Below are positions 55,396 to 64,000 of a DNA stretch of 64,000 nucleotides, piece after piece. Each line of letters begins with the position of its first letter. The first letter of the stretch is position 1. A program made the position numbers and the translations under genes. The stretch is from the NCBI GenBank assembly GCA_007922225.1, contig ML679961.1, positions 4,231,295 through 4,295,294 on the forward strand, given 5' to 3'. Under the pieces are notes generated by a model. The model had not been told where the DNA came from. It was given only the letters and a program-made list of their open reading frames with translations, and searched no databases. The DNA is from Emydura subglobosa (lineage: Eukaryota > Chordata > Testudines > Chelidae).

Positions 55396-57318
55396 ACAAT
55401 AGCAGGCTATATAACACACTTTTTATAAAAATATATGCACACAATTATGGATTCTAAAAGAATACCCAGTAATGGGTGTGAGCCAGGATTTTAATCAAAG
55501 CTATGTACATTGAAATTACACTATGCACTGTCATGGTAACTGCACCTCTGGTCTCTGAGTGCAGCCCCTCAGGTCTCAAGCCATCACCTCTCTCTTGTGG
55601 TGGAATCACATGATTCTCAGACCGGGTGTTGGGCTGCAGTCCTCTGTGATCAGCTGTGAGTATCTGGGCAGGCGTGACTGAGGATCCAGCCTGGCAGTTC
55701 TGTGCCTTTCGGATGCATTGTCCCGTGGCTAATACAGTGACCAGACAACCTTGAACAAAAGCACTTCCCAGAAAAAGAGCTTAAAACAACCAACCAGTCT
55801 ATACGCACGCCTCCACCTACTGCTTCCCATTCTATGGAGCTTCGGAGAGCCCAACTTCTTCTGACTCAATGTCAGTCTGTCCCACAGGACAGCCCCTGGC
55901 AAACGACACCTCCTCTTGTAAGAGGGCCTTTTAACCATTTAGTGTCCCTTTGCTGTCTAGGCTCACCGCGTCACCCAAGGGCTGTGTATCTTCAGGCTGG
56001 AGCCTGCAAGTAGGCCGTTGTTCTGTGATTGGCCCCAGGTTTTGTTAGCAGGTCACGAATGTAGCGCTATTGTGTTGCTTTCCTGCTCGCTTTTCCCACA
56101 GCTCCTATTAAACTAGAGCAATACATTCACGCAGGAAAAAGCTAATAACCCAGCACACAATAACTTCCCCTCCCTGATTGGGTCACATACAGGGTTATGA
56201 AAGGTATTTCAACTCAGCATTCCTGGATTGTTAGCAGCTCCGTGGGAAGTTCCACTCACCACTGTCAAAGGGAAAAGAACCACAGTGCATTGAAGAGCAC
56301 TTGGCTACTTGAGAACAGCTATAGCCTTGAAGCACACATTAGAAAATCCACAAAGTCACTTCGCAATCCACCAAGCCCAATTAAGCTGCTCTCAGTGTTA
56401 AAAGCTGGAAAGCCACTCAAAGTCGTTTAGAGGCACATCTTTTGTTACCTAGAGTAAAGGTAACAGCAAACACTGCACAAGGGTGGTGGTGGGGGGGAAC
56501 CCTCACGGCTCCAACGGTTAAAATTGTGTCTGAAAAGAAGCTAATGATAATCATTTTCCTTTTGTGCTAGGTCACAAATATTTCACAGGGGAAAATGTGC
56601 TCTCCCATGCCAATTTATGGCAGCAGTCAGAACCAGAACAATATTTGCCCTATTACACTTCTAAAGGCAGGGACTACAGAAAGAGGTCTTGTAGCATGTA
56701 ATTCTTCTTTTCTTGCTGTCTTTTATCACTGCACACTAGATTGCCCATAAATATGAGCAAACAGCAGGCAAAGCCTGCAGCCTGCAAGGTTCCGGTTTTT
56801 TATTTTGGTTACATTAATAAAACACTAATACACATAACACTATTCCCATCACTACATCATTCTTCCCTCATACACACTCAGTCAATATAATAGAAAAAGG
56901 TTAGGGAAATCGAAAAAGAGTGGAGGCGCTGCACAAATCTGCTTTCTGACTCCATCTGTTTCCAGGGCACGGCCAAGGGAGAGAGGCAGAAAAGAGACAG
57001 GTCTGGACAAAAGGAAAGGAGTATGTCAAAAGGCCTCTGTCATCCACTAATAGATCTCCCTCACAGCTCAGACTGCCCCCTTGTACATGTGCGCACATGC
57101 ACTGCACTGGAGCTGGTCTTGGAATTTTTCAGCGGAATGATTTTCCAATGGAAAATGCAGCTTCTGCAAAAATAAAAAAATTCTATCGGACAATTTAAAT
57201 TTTGCTGAACATTTCTGATTTTCCATTGGGGAAAATTGAAATTCAAGAGTTCATTTTGGGTCTGTTGGACTCAAATCTGAGTATTTTAGTTTTTGAACTG
57301 AACGGGAATGTCTTATTT
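55396..57318. other. No recognisable feature
   Basis: Unassigned. A G run at 56490-56498. No gene or named repeat. Confidence 0.5.
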
Positions 57319-57457
57319 CATAGAATTATAGATGATTAGGGTTGGAGGTCAACTAGTCCAACCCTCTGCTCAAAGCAGGACCAAACCCAACTAAATCATT
57401 CCAGCCAGGGCTTTGTAAAGCTGGGCCTTAAAAGCCTCTAAGGATGCAGACTTCATA
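57319..57457 (-). mobile_element. CR1 3' end fragment
   Basis: CATAGAATTATAGATGATTAG, then CTAGTCCAACCCTCTGCTC and AAAGCAGGACCAAACCC, TTTGTAAAGCTGGGCC. It breaks off in the region encoding the ORF2 end, joined directly to a different repeat. Confidence 0.88.
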
Positions 57458-57905
57458 ACAGTTCAACAAAATACTAAACTGTATTTTCCTATCATGGCAT
57501 ATGGCCATATGGGAGCTGTAGTCCCAGACCCCATTCTCTCCTATGGGCCGGGCTCCCTGGAGGACTACATCTCTCATAAGGCAATGAACTGATTGACGAT
57601 GGGCTTTACATTCCTCTGAATGCATTATGGGAGATATAGTCTGGTCAAGGAATCTGGCCCACAAGGAGGATTGAGGATCCCCAGTTCCAACCCGCATGAG
57701 ACTATGCAGCACAATGGAAAAATGTAGTTGAACGATGAAATGGCTCAAAACCAAGTGATTTGGGTTATTTAAACAAACCTTAATATTGGAATGAAAACAG
57801 ATGCTTAAATGTGTGAATTTCCCATAGAAGAGAAATACTGAATTTTGTTCAGCTCGACATGGAACCAAAAAAAGGAGATCTGGAGTCCATCCTGACATTG
57901 GTCAG
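57458..57905. repeat. Unidentified repeat with three ZNF143/THAP11-like motifs
   Basis: Three copies of an ACTACA..TCCCA..TGC pattern occur at roughly 60-bp steps: 57503-57525 (minus, GGGACTACAGCTCCCATATG), 57563-57586 (plus, GACTACATCTCTCATAAGG) and 57621-57644 (minus, AGACTATATCTCCCATAATG). This is the bipartite ZNF143/THAP11 site pattern, which is also common in certain old repeats. I cannot name the family. The minus-strand frame of 156 aa across it has no domain. Confidence 0.5.
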
Positions 57906-58664
57906 GATGTTTTCTTTGTGGTGTGTATTGTACTTGAGACTACAGATTTACTGCTGAATAATATTTTATAAACCTTAAAATAAATACATGCACTGTATTT
58001 CATTCATAGCTATTTTTTTCCACAGAAGCAATACATTCTTTCTGTTGGGCTTCACATGCCTTTTCTGTGTCTATTATGGTTTTGCTACCATTAAGCTTAA
58101 TGTAACTGGTGTAGTGTTTTCAAAGGATATAACCTGTCACTTTTGAGTTATCCCCATTTCAAATTCACATTTGTTTCCCATAACACCTAGGATTGCAACG
58201 CTCATCAATTCATTACAATTACACTTTGCTTAATTAAGAGGGCTAATTAGTGTCAATACTCCGGATGCTTCCATATGGTCTCTTTCATCATGGCATAGTC
58301 TGGAAGCAGTGAATGTTATATCACTTGTCATATTTTGGGTCGTCCCTCAAGACGAAGGTAACCTGTGGGTAACCTTCTGCCAGGCATTTGTCAGCAACAA
58401 GGGCCAGGTTGAAATAGCGAGAGGCGCCTCTTGAAACTAACAAATGCCACTGACTTGAGGATAAAAAGACCCTAATTGACAATTAATGATGTAATCCTGG
58501 CCACAATGACAGTTTTATCATTGATGTCAATGGGGCCTTGATTTCATTGTGAATGAGTTCAAGACAAATATTTGTGCAAATGGACAGATCCTGAACCCCT
58601 TCGATTTCGTTTTCTTTGTCGATTGATGGTATAACCAGCTAAAGAATCTACTGCAGGACTCTGG
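57906..58664. other. No recognisable feature
   Basis: Unassigned AT-rich DNA up to the flank of the Gypsy insertion. Confidence 0.5.
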
Positions 58665-58730
58665 CGGTTTATCACTGCAGTGGGGACAAGTACAGAACCA
58701 GAAGCTCAGCTGGTGTAAATCATTGTACCT

Positions 58731-59133
58731 TGTAGTGGTGGTGGTCACCCCTCCTTCTCTGGCTTGGAGGGAGGCCACATCGTGTCACTACGTTACCTGG
58801 ATCACCATCCATTGGCAGAGGAATTAGCCAGTCAAGTGTTGACACCTTTGGTGGGGCCAAACCCTAAGCAATCTTAGGGGAGCCCCCGCCCTCAGGCAGG
58901 GCCGGGCTAGCAAGCTGTCTAGGGGCTCTGTCCCTCCAGCAGGACAGAGCTAGCAAGTAGTCTTGGTGAGGCTATGGCCCTGAGGCAGGGCCGGGCTTGC
59001 AAACACATGCTGTTCAGCCATAGGTAAGAAGGTTGCCATCCTAGGGGTGGGATTGGCAACAGGGGGAGGGTCTACCCTACTCCACAGGGTCCTAGCCCAG
59101 GGTCCTAACAGTGGTGGAAGGCTCCCTGGTGTC
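58731..59133 (-). repeat. 3' LTR, second half only
   Basis: Aligns with 61863-62229 of the 5' LTR: shared blocks include GGAATTAGCCAGTCAAGT, AGCAATCTTA, CCCTCAGGCAGGGC, and CCAGGGTCCTAACAGTGG versus CCAGGGCCTTAACAGTGG, ending at GTGGAAGGCTC. It is about 35 bp longer than the matching part because of small insertions, such as a duplicated CAGGGCCGGGCT(A/T)GCAA unit. The U3 half is absent. Divergence between the two LTRs is clearly visible, so the insertion is old. Confidence 0.85.
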
Positions 59134-60480
59134 CATGAGCTACTTCTTACCTCATAGAGACCCTGCTAGCATACCAGGAATTTCAACTCTTCTGAGGGGA
59201 GCAGCAAAAGCATTCACTTTGTCACCGGGCATGGAGGAGTGAGCCCGAGCCCCCTATTTGTAGGCCTGATCTTGGGTGCCTTGGGCTGCCTGCAGGTTCT
59301 CCTTTGCAAAGTCCCCTGCCTAGGCCAGGCACTTCTGCCGCTGTAAGATGTACTGCAAGAGCCCCTGAGTCATCAATGGAGTCCCAGGCCTCCCTCATTA
59401 GGTTGAACAGTCCACATGGTTGTCAGCCATACAGTAGCTTGAAGGGTGAGAATTTCGTAGATGACTGGGGCACTTCTCAAATAGCCAACAGTAGGGGAGG
59501 GATCAGCTGGTCCCACTGGTGGAGTTCCTATGTGGGAAACTTATGGAGCATTCTTTTTGGGGTCCAGCCGAACCAGTCAACCAACCCATCTGTCTGGGGG
59601 TGACATAATGAGGTCTGTAACTTCTTGATCCATGAAAGGGTACACACCTGGCGGAACAGCATGGATGTGAAATTGGTGCCCTGATTGGTGAGTATCTCAC
59701 TGGCAAAGACCTTCACAACCTCCACAGCAATGGTGCAGGTGGTCATGTTCCTTAATGGGGTGGCCTCGGGGAAGTGGGTGGCATAGTCCATCAAGATGAT
59801 GATTTATCAGTAGCTGGCACTGCTCTTTGGAAGGAGTCCCATCAGGTCCATTGTGACTCTTTTGAAGGGAACCCCAACTACAGGTAGAGAGACCAAGGGG
59901 ACGTTTCAAATCCCAGGGAAGATGTGAGCTGACATTCGGGGCATGAATTGCAATAGTCTTTCATCTTGTGATGGACCCTGGGCCAGAAGAAATTGGCCAA
60001 GACCCAAGCGAAGGTCTTCTCTTGCCATAGGTGTCCTGCTGTAGGGATGTCATGTGTGAGCATCAAGGTGGTCCACCAGTGGCACTGGGAGACCACCAGC
60101 TGTGTCTGGACTTTGTGGGTCTGGGAGTCTTGATCAACGTGGTAAAGCTGGTTGCCAGTCAGCTCAAACCGGGGCCAGTGGGGTGTCTCCCACGGGTTAG
60201 TTATGTTGCCATGGACCCATGCCAGCTGCTTATTGGCGTGGCAGAGTGTGGCAACTTCTCTCTGATCATGATTAAAGTCTGAGAGTGTGGGCGGGGCATC
60301 GTTGTTCTTCAGGTAACCCTGGTCAAGCATCAGGGTCGGTGGTTCATCAGGGTCTGGTTCCCCCATGTCTGGCATCGCTGCTCCCTCTGGTGGATCCCCC
60401 TCGACTGCTTCCTGTGTGGAGTGAAGACCTGGATTGCATAGCACAGAGCAGACCAGTGAACTCTGGCTAGTCATGTCTGA
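59134..60480 (-). pseudogene. Gypsy integrase (zinc finger, DDE core, GPY/F end), inactive
   Basis: The 60474-59878 frame (198 codons) starts after the protease remnant. Its second half holds the HHCC finger: LTHDIPTAGH, then YCNSCPEC. The core follows with frame changes: VTMDLMGLLP (first Asp, about 59850), MDYATHFPEATPLRNM, ILTNQGTNFTSMLFRQV, and HPQTDGLVDWF. At the second catalytic position Asn stands where Asp is expected. At the third, Asp stands where Glu is expected. FSPFKLLYG and a QGLYEV (GPY/F) remnant follow to about 59150. The enzyme would join cDNA to host DNA in the nucleus; this copy cannot. It is directly followed by LTR sequence. Confidence 0.85.
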
Positions 60481-60760
60481 GAATGATGGAATAGGTTAGT
60501 ATGGGGGCAAGCCTAGCTGTCATCACCCGAGTCACTCTGTTTACAGTCAAGGACACTTGGGTACTGGGGTATGGCTTCATATCCCTGTGAATACACTGGA
60601 TCTATCTTTCACCGAGGGTTGGTTCAGGACCCGGGGAAACTTCTCGGTGGATGAGGATCTGCCCACAGCCTGAGTCAATGACTTGGTGACTGGGATACAT
60701 CTCGCCTATACAGGGTCGAGAACTTGAGTGTGGGCTGCTGACGCACCCAAAACTTTCCTG
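60481..60760 (-). pseudogene. Gypsy protease remnant
   Basis: Between the zinc knuckle and integrase the minus strand gives CIHGDMKPYP-like sequence (about 60600-60570) and then RLAPILTYSIILRHDWPEF across a frameshift (about 60520-60475). These are the order and spacing of the end of a retropepsin-like protease in this family. I do not see a clear active-site DTG/DSG, so this is the weakest of the gag-pol assignments. Confidence 0.5.
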
Positions 60761-61882
60761 TGTAGACCTGACCAAAGCTGCAGTCCATCTCAGAACATTC
60801 CCACTGCAGGTGTATGAGTCTGCCATATGAGAAGCAGGCCCCACTTCTCGGCATCCTAGCCAGGTAATAGGTGGACTTGGGGGTGGCAGCCTGCTCTTCT
60901 GGTTGGGGTATCCTGGGGTTCCATGGAACACAGGTTCAGGTCACCATGGGTTGTCGCTCACCCAGCCAGGTGTCCTTGTGCCATCCATTGGCCTTCGACC
61001 TGGACTTCCCCTGGGGCTGGGATGGTCAACCCAGGCAGTCAGCCCGACTGGGATCCCAGCAGCCGGGAAGCCCTCCATGAAGGTGATGGTCATACGCAGC
61101 ATAACTGGCCAGTGTTGGAGGACTCAGGCCTTCATTCATGGTGGGAGAACATGCATGAACGTCTTGAGTAAAATTTACTCAATGACGTCACCCGTGGACT
61201 GTCTCTTGGGCTGAAGCCACCAGCAGCAGGAGTCCTTCAACTCTTGGGCCATGACGTGTGGTCGAGTGCTGGCGGGTAGACCATTCCCCAGAACTGCTAC
61301 TGGAAGGTCTCTAGGGTGATGTCTAGGATGTTCAGAATGGTGGCCTTCACCTGCCCAGAGTCCCAGGCCTCATCATTTGGTAGCCCCCATGAGGCAGTCT
61401 GAGCTGCCCCAATCAGGTATGAGGCTAGACTGGTGGCCCATTGTTCAGGCGGCCACCCCGCAACCACTGCAACACACTCAAATGTCACAAGGAAGGCTTC
61501 TATGGCATCCTCCAGCCCCCATCTTTGCTAGCTGCACCAGTACAGAGGGGGTGGAGGGGCCAGTAGCTGTTGCGGGCCAGGCTTCATGAGGACTGGTAGC
61601 AGGGCTGCCAGTTGCTGAAGGCATTGTTGCTGCTGGTTGCAGTGTTGGGCCCCAGAGCAGATGATGTTGCTGGGCCCACAGTTGCTGCACCAGTTGCTGC
61701 TGCTGCTGCTGGAGGTGGGTCATTTGTTGCTCCTGCTGGCTCTTGGTCAGGTATTTGATGAGCTTGTCTATGTCCAGTGTCATTACAGGGATGGCTAGGG
61801 CGTGGCTCACTGAAGACACTTTTTTCACAGGGGCTGGGTCACTGCCTGAATTCTCCACCATATGTAGTGTGCTGGCAGTCAC
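60761..61882 (-). pseudogene. Gypsy gag with SCAN-like domain and zinc knuckle, broken
   Basis: The first frame (61882-61478) runs TLDIDKLIKYLTKSQQEQQ, then a Gln-rich stretch from a CTG-repeat region. The next frame (61488-61297) has FECVAVVAGWPPEQWATSL and VKATILNILDITLETFQ, a capsid-like block. A third frame holds AQELKDSCCWWLQPKRQ...LLKTFMHVLP (about 61240-61130), matching the SCAN pattern (W-L-x-P, then an L-x-x-F-x-x-x-LP helix). The knuckle reads CFSYGRLIHLQWEC (about 60830-60790), with Tyr where the second Cys is expected. SCAN domains of vertebrate zinc-finger proteins derive from such gags. Gag assembles the particle. Confidence 0.8.
61843..61860 (-). other. Candidate primer-binding site
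   Basis: Two bases after the 5' LTR ends (minus strand), TGGTGGAGAATTCAGGCA begins with TGG, complementary to a tRNA CCA end. The ATG at 61861-61859 overlaps it by two bases and is in frame with gag. I do not assign the tRNA species. Confidence 0.6.
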
Positions 61883-62180
61883 CCCTCCTCCTCTGGCTCA
61901 GAGGGAGGCCACACCATGTCACCATGTTGCCTGGGTCACCATCTGTTGTCAGGGGAATTAGCCAGTCAAGTTTTGGGGAATCGACCCCTTTGGCGGGACT
62001 GAACCTTAAGCAATCTTAAGGGAGCCCCAGCCCTCAGGCAGGGCAGAGCTAGCTAGCAGTCTAGGGGATCAGGACCTCAGGCAGGGCACGGCTAGCAAAC
62101 ACAGACCATTCGGCAGCAGGTGGGGAGGCTGCCACCCTAGGGTGGGGTGGTAAGAGGGGTTAGGGGGTACCGGGTCCACC

Positions 62181-62450
62181 CTAATCCACCGGGTCCCAGC
62201 CCAGGGCCTTAACAGTGGTGGAAGGCTCTTCCGCTGTGTCGGTGAGTATCCCACTGAAACATGCTGACGCAAACACCCACATCAAGAACCGGACTAAAGT
62301 CTGGTATCGCTGGGCTACTTGCTTCCACAACCCATGGAGGTGGTCCATAGTCCTGGAATCCTCTGCATCGTTGGGGCATTCAGCTGTGGGCAGCTTCTGC
62401 AGCTCCTCTCCAGACTCAGTCTCCGTTGGCATCAGGGCGCCACCTGGCAC
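62181..62450 (-). other. 89-codon open frame inside the LTR, downstream of the promoter
   Basis: ATG at 62450, stop at 62181. The protein is acidic at first (TETESGEELQKL), then has a hydrophobic stretch near residues 50-70 (FLMWVFASACFSGIL), and ends EEPSTTVKALGWDPVD. The other LTR retains the EPSTTV..LGWDPV part. No family is known to me. Being 5' of gag on the predicted transcript, it could act as an upstream ORF, or simply be chance in GC-rich DNA. Confidence 0.35.
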
Positions 62451-62527
62451 AGTAGCTGGAAGCTTGCAGCTAGGGAGACATGTCTATCTCCTTTGCTGTC
62501 TCTCCCCCAACTGGGTTGGAGGCCCCA

Positions 62528-62536
62528 CCTTTTATA
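62528..62536 (-). promoter_or_regulatory. TATA box of the Gypsy LTR
   Basis: Minus strand TATAAAAGG. A start about 25-30 bp downstream (near 62500) would define the U3/R boundary and place the 89-codon frame in the 5' leader. Confidence 0.65.
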
Positions 62537-62725
62537 CTTCCTGTCTCACCTCTCCACTTCCGGTTGGAGGGGGGAGGGGAACCTGGCCTGGCTCCGCCCA
62601 CCTTAGCACAGAGTTCCCCTCCTCCCACCTGGTTCCGAGAGAGGCTACTCCACCTCACTACATAGCTCTGTTGACTTCACTGGAAATATCCTCATTTACA
62701 GCAGCTGAGAATCTAGCCTGTAACA

Positions 62726-63742
62726 TTTTTATAACAAGATTTGCAATCTTGCAGAATGTAAAGCCATCTTTTCTTTGCTAGTCACCTCAGTTGCTCACTA
62801 TTCAATTAAACATAGCTGTTGTGAAAACAATGTTTAATTACCTTTAATATAGGGTTTTTTATGTCAGGTTAGGCTGTATATTTTGTTAAGCTAATGCAAA
62901 TGAAGCAATTTGGTGCCTTAAAATGAAGATATTTTAATTCAGATGGTATTATAGCTGTGCAGATGCTAAGATATCTGCAGCATTTACAAAGTGCCAACTC
63001 TTGTGATCTGTCTTCTAGTCAAACTGGTTTTAAATAATTCAGCATATAATTCTGGGTGAGCTGAAAGTTTTTTCACTCTTATACTCTGTAACATGCTCAC
63101 TGCCTTACACTTCTACACTGGATTCTCTCTAGTTTTCATGTATTTACATTTGGATGTTAGAGCTCCAAGTAATTGAAATTATCCTCCTGAATGTATTACC
63201 AGATATAGCGCAATACAATGAGAATCTGGGGGTAGCACAATGTTTGAACCAGATGGAGGAAGTGCTGAGTACATTTGGGTTAAGCATGCATTGGTAAAGG
63301 TCAGTACAAATTATCCTTCTTTTTCCATCTAGTCCTAGTCTTTGCTGTGTAAAAATGTTAGCCCACATGTGTGATTTAACAGTTGCTGAGAGCCTGGGAA
63401 GAAAGGTTGCTTAACAAGCCTGGGATCTCACCAGTTCCATAAGCATGTGTTCACGGACGCTTTTCTCAGCCATTTGTAAATAAATGAAAGCTGGCCTGGT
63501 AATTTGCGGATCGTCCGCAACGTGCTGGAATCACAGGGAAAATATTAGCTCTTGGCAGCTTCCTTACTGGTACAAACGCTCTTATAAAATGAGCTCTAAA
63601 TAACATGATTAGAGATAAATAGCACATTTCTTACAGTAGCTCTTACTCCTGAACTTTCATAACTTCCTGATACGTTTCACTGGTCGGGTTGTACATGGTC
63701 AAATGTTGTTTCCACTCCAAAATTAATAAATCACCAATGTGT
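62726..63742. other. No recognisable feature
   Basis: About 1 kb of AT-rich, apparently unique DNA. Confidence 0.5.
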
Positions 63743-63890
63743 TGCAGGGCTGCCTTGTTCTGTGACTAGGTCTCTTAGCAACTACCAAAATAAACCTAAT
63801 AAATAATGTACCATGCCTAGCCCAGTGGGGCCCTGGTCCATGATTTGAGCCCCTTCACCTCAGATGATAAAATAATAATACTAATAAAGT
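63743..63890 (+). mobile_element. SINE/L2-type tail fragment
   Basis: CCTAGCCCAGTGGGGCCCTGG, then TCCATGATTTGAGCCCC and AAAATAATAATACTAATAAAG, match the tail that closes CORE-SINEs in this window (CCTAGCACA-GGGGCCC type, ending in AATAATA). Only the tail is clear. Confidence 0.55.
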
Positions 63891-64000
63891 TGAAAACATT
63901 AATTTAATTGAGGGGAGGGGTTGGAAGTGAGGCAGAGAGAGAGAACGAGGAGAAATACGGTTGCATTTATTTTGGTCTAAAGAGAGTTGCTCTAATATTC

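Larger units (their letters stand above)
58731..62662 (-). mobile_element. Gypsy/Ty3 LTR retrotransposon with SCAN-type gag, 3'-deleted
   Basis: Boundaries come from the plus-strand start TGTAGTGGTGG (58731) and end CACTACA (62662). Both ends carry TGTAGTG/CACTACA, with flanking TACCT (58726-58730) and TAGCT (62663-62667), a 5-bp duplication with one mismatch. Order on the minus strand: full LTR (62662-61863), primer site, gag with SCAN-like domain and zinc knuckle, protease remnant, integrase with GPY/F end, then an abrupt joint at about 59133 into the second half of the other LTR. Reverse transcriptase and RNase H are missing. Gag-protease-integrase without RT in between fits Gmr1-type elements, where integrase precedes RT. 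All frames are broken. Confidence 0.85.
61863..62662 (-). repeat. 5' LTR, complete (800 bp)
   Basis: Ends TGTAGTG and CACTACA are perfect 7-bp inverted repeats. It contains a TATA box, GC-rich upstream sequence (GGTGGGCGGAGCCAGGCC on the minus strand) and an 89-codon frame downstream of the promoter. It is unusually long and GC-rich compared with the surrounding DNA. No AATAAA is evident on the minus strand. Confidence 0.85.
58665..62725. mobile_element. Palindromic MITE interrupted by the Gypsy element
   Basis: Only the flanks count: left 58665-58730 and right 62663-62725. The left has CTCAGCTGGTGTAAATCATTG. The right, reverse-complemented, has TTCTCAGCTGCTGTAAATG followed by AGTGAAGTCAACAGAGCTA. 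The two are inverted partners around TGTAGCTC...GACTTCACTGG. The Gypsy element sits at the TAGCT near the middle. Confidence 0.6.

Noticed and set aside
57428..57898. A 156-codon minus-strand frame
   Set aside because: Spans the joint between a CR1 end and another repeat. No domain found.
62215..62781. A 188-codon plus-strand frame
   Set aside because: Antisense to the Gypsy LTR, crosses the LTR boundary into flanking DNA, and has no motif.
1..64000. A bacterial, phage or CRISPR system
   Set aside because: No operon-like coding density, no ribosome-binding sites, no regularly spaced direct repeats. All coding relics are vertebrate transposable elements.

Overview
The window is 64 kb of vertebrate non-coding DNA, most likely from a turtle. 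A crocodilian or other sauropsid is the main alternative. I found no exon of a host protein-coding gene, no rRNA or tRNA gene, no CRISPR array and nothing bacterial. Every stretch that can be read as protein with recognisable motifs belongs to a decayed transposable element. The assignment rests on at least fifteen copies of CR1 LINEs with the sauropsid 3' end (GGACCTCAGGAGGTCAT-type). It also rests on co-occurrence of MIR/CORE-SINEs, Penelope-like elements, a SCAN-gag Gypsy element, an R2-like LINE, hAT and Tc1/mariner relics, and palindromic MITEs. That mix suits turtles and crocodilians and does not suit birds or mammals.

Layout. 0-9 kb: a CR1 tail, a hAT relic keeping the transposase C-terminus, a GC-rich segment with a TATA/double-CCAAT promoter, a MIR, and a CR1 nested in another short repeat. 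9.9-10.3 kb: a G-rich degenerate minisatellite. 11-14 kb: a Penelope-type fold-back fragment and two CR1 copies meeting tail to tail. 14-18.3 kb: palindromic tandem units and three MITE-like elements, one with a perfect 8-bp target duplication. 19.5-22.3 kb: two non-LTR retrotransposon 3' ends of non-CR1 lineages, one carrying an R2-type restriction-like endonuclease. 24.9-25.3 kb: a solo LTR. 28.3-32.7 kb: SINE, a long fold-back MITE and three CR1 pieces. 36-38 kb: an old CR1 split by a Penelope-type fold-back. 40.6-46.7 kb: the densest stretch, with CR1, a Penelope-like element with a GIY-YIG endonuclease, a solo LTR, a long CR1, and a Tigger-like element with a nested CR1 tail. 46.7-58.6 kb: mostly unassigned AT-rich DNA with a few MITEs, a CR1, a microsatellite and a repeat with three ZNF143/THAP11-like motifs. 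58.7-62.7 kb: one Gypsy element on the minus strand.

The most interesting object is the Gypsy element (58731-62662, minus strand). It has an 800-bp 5' LTR with TGTAGTG/CACTACA ends and a 5-bp target duplication with one mismatch. Its gag has a SCAN-like domain and a zinc knuckle. A protease remnant is followed directly by integrase, and the sequence then jumps into the middle of the 3' LTR. One deletion explains the absence of reverse transcriptase/RNase H and of the first half of the 3' LTR, if the element had the unusual integrase-before-RT order of Gmr1-type elements. All coding relics here carry stops, frameshifts or changed catalytic residues, so nothing in the window looks currently able to move.

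Limits: boundaries of old repeats are judged by eye and are good to roughly 5-30 bp. Subfamily names need a repeat library. Long unassigned intervals may hold conserved regulatory elements that one sequence cannot reveal.
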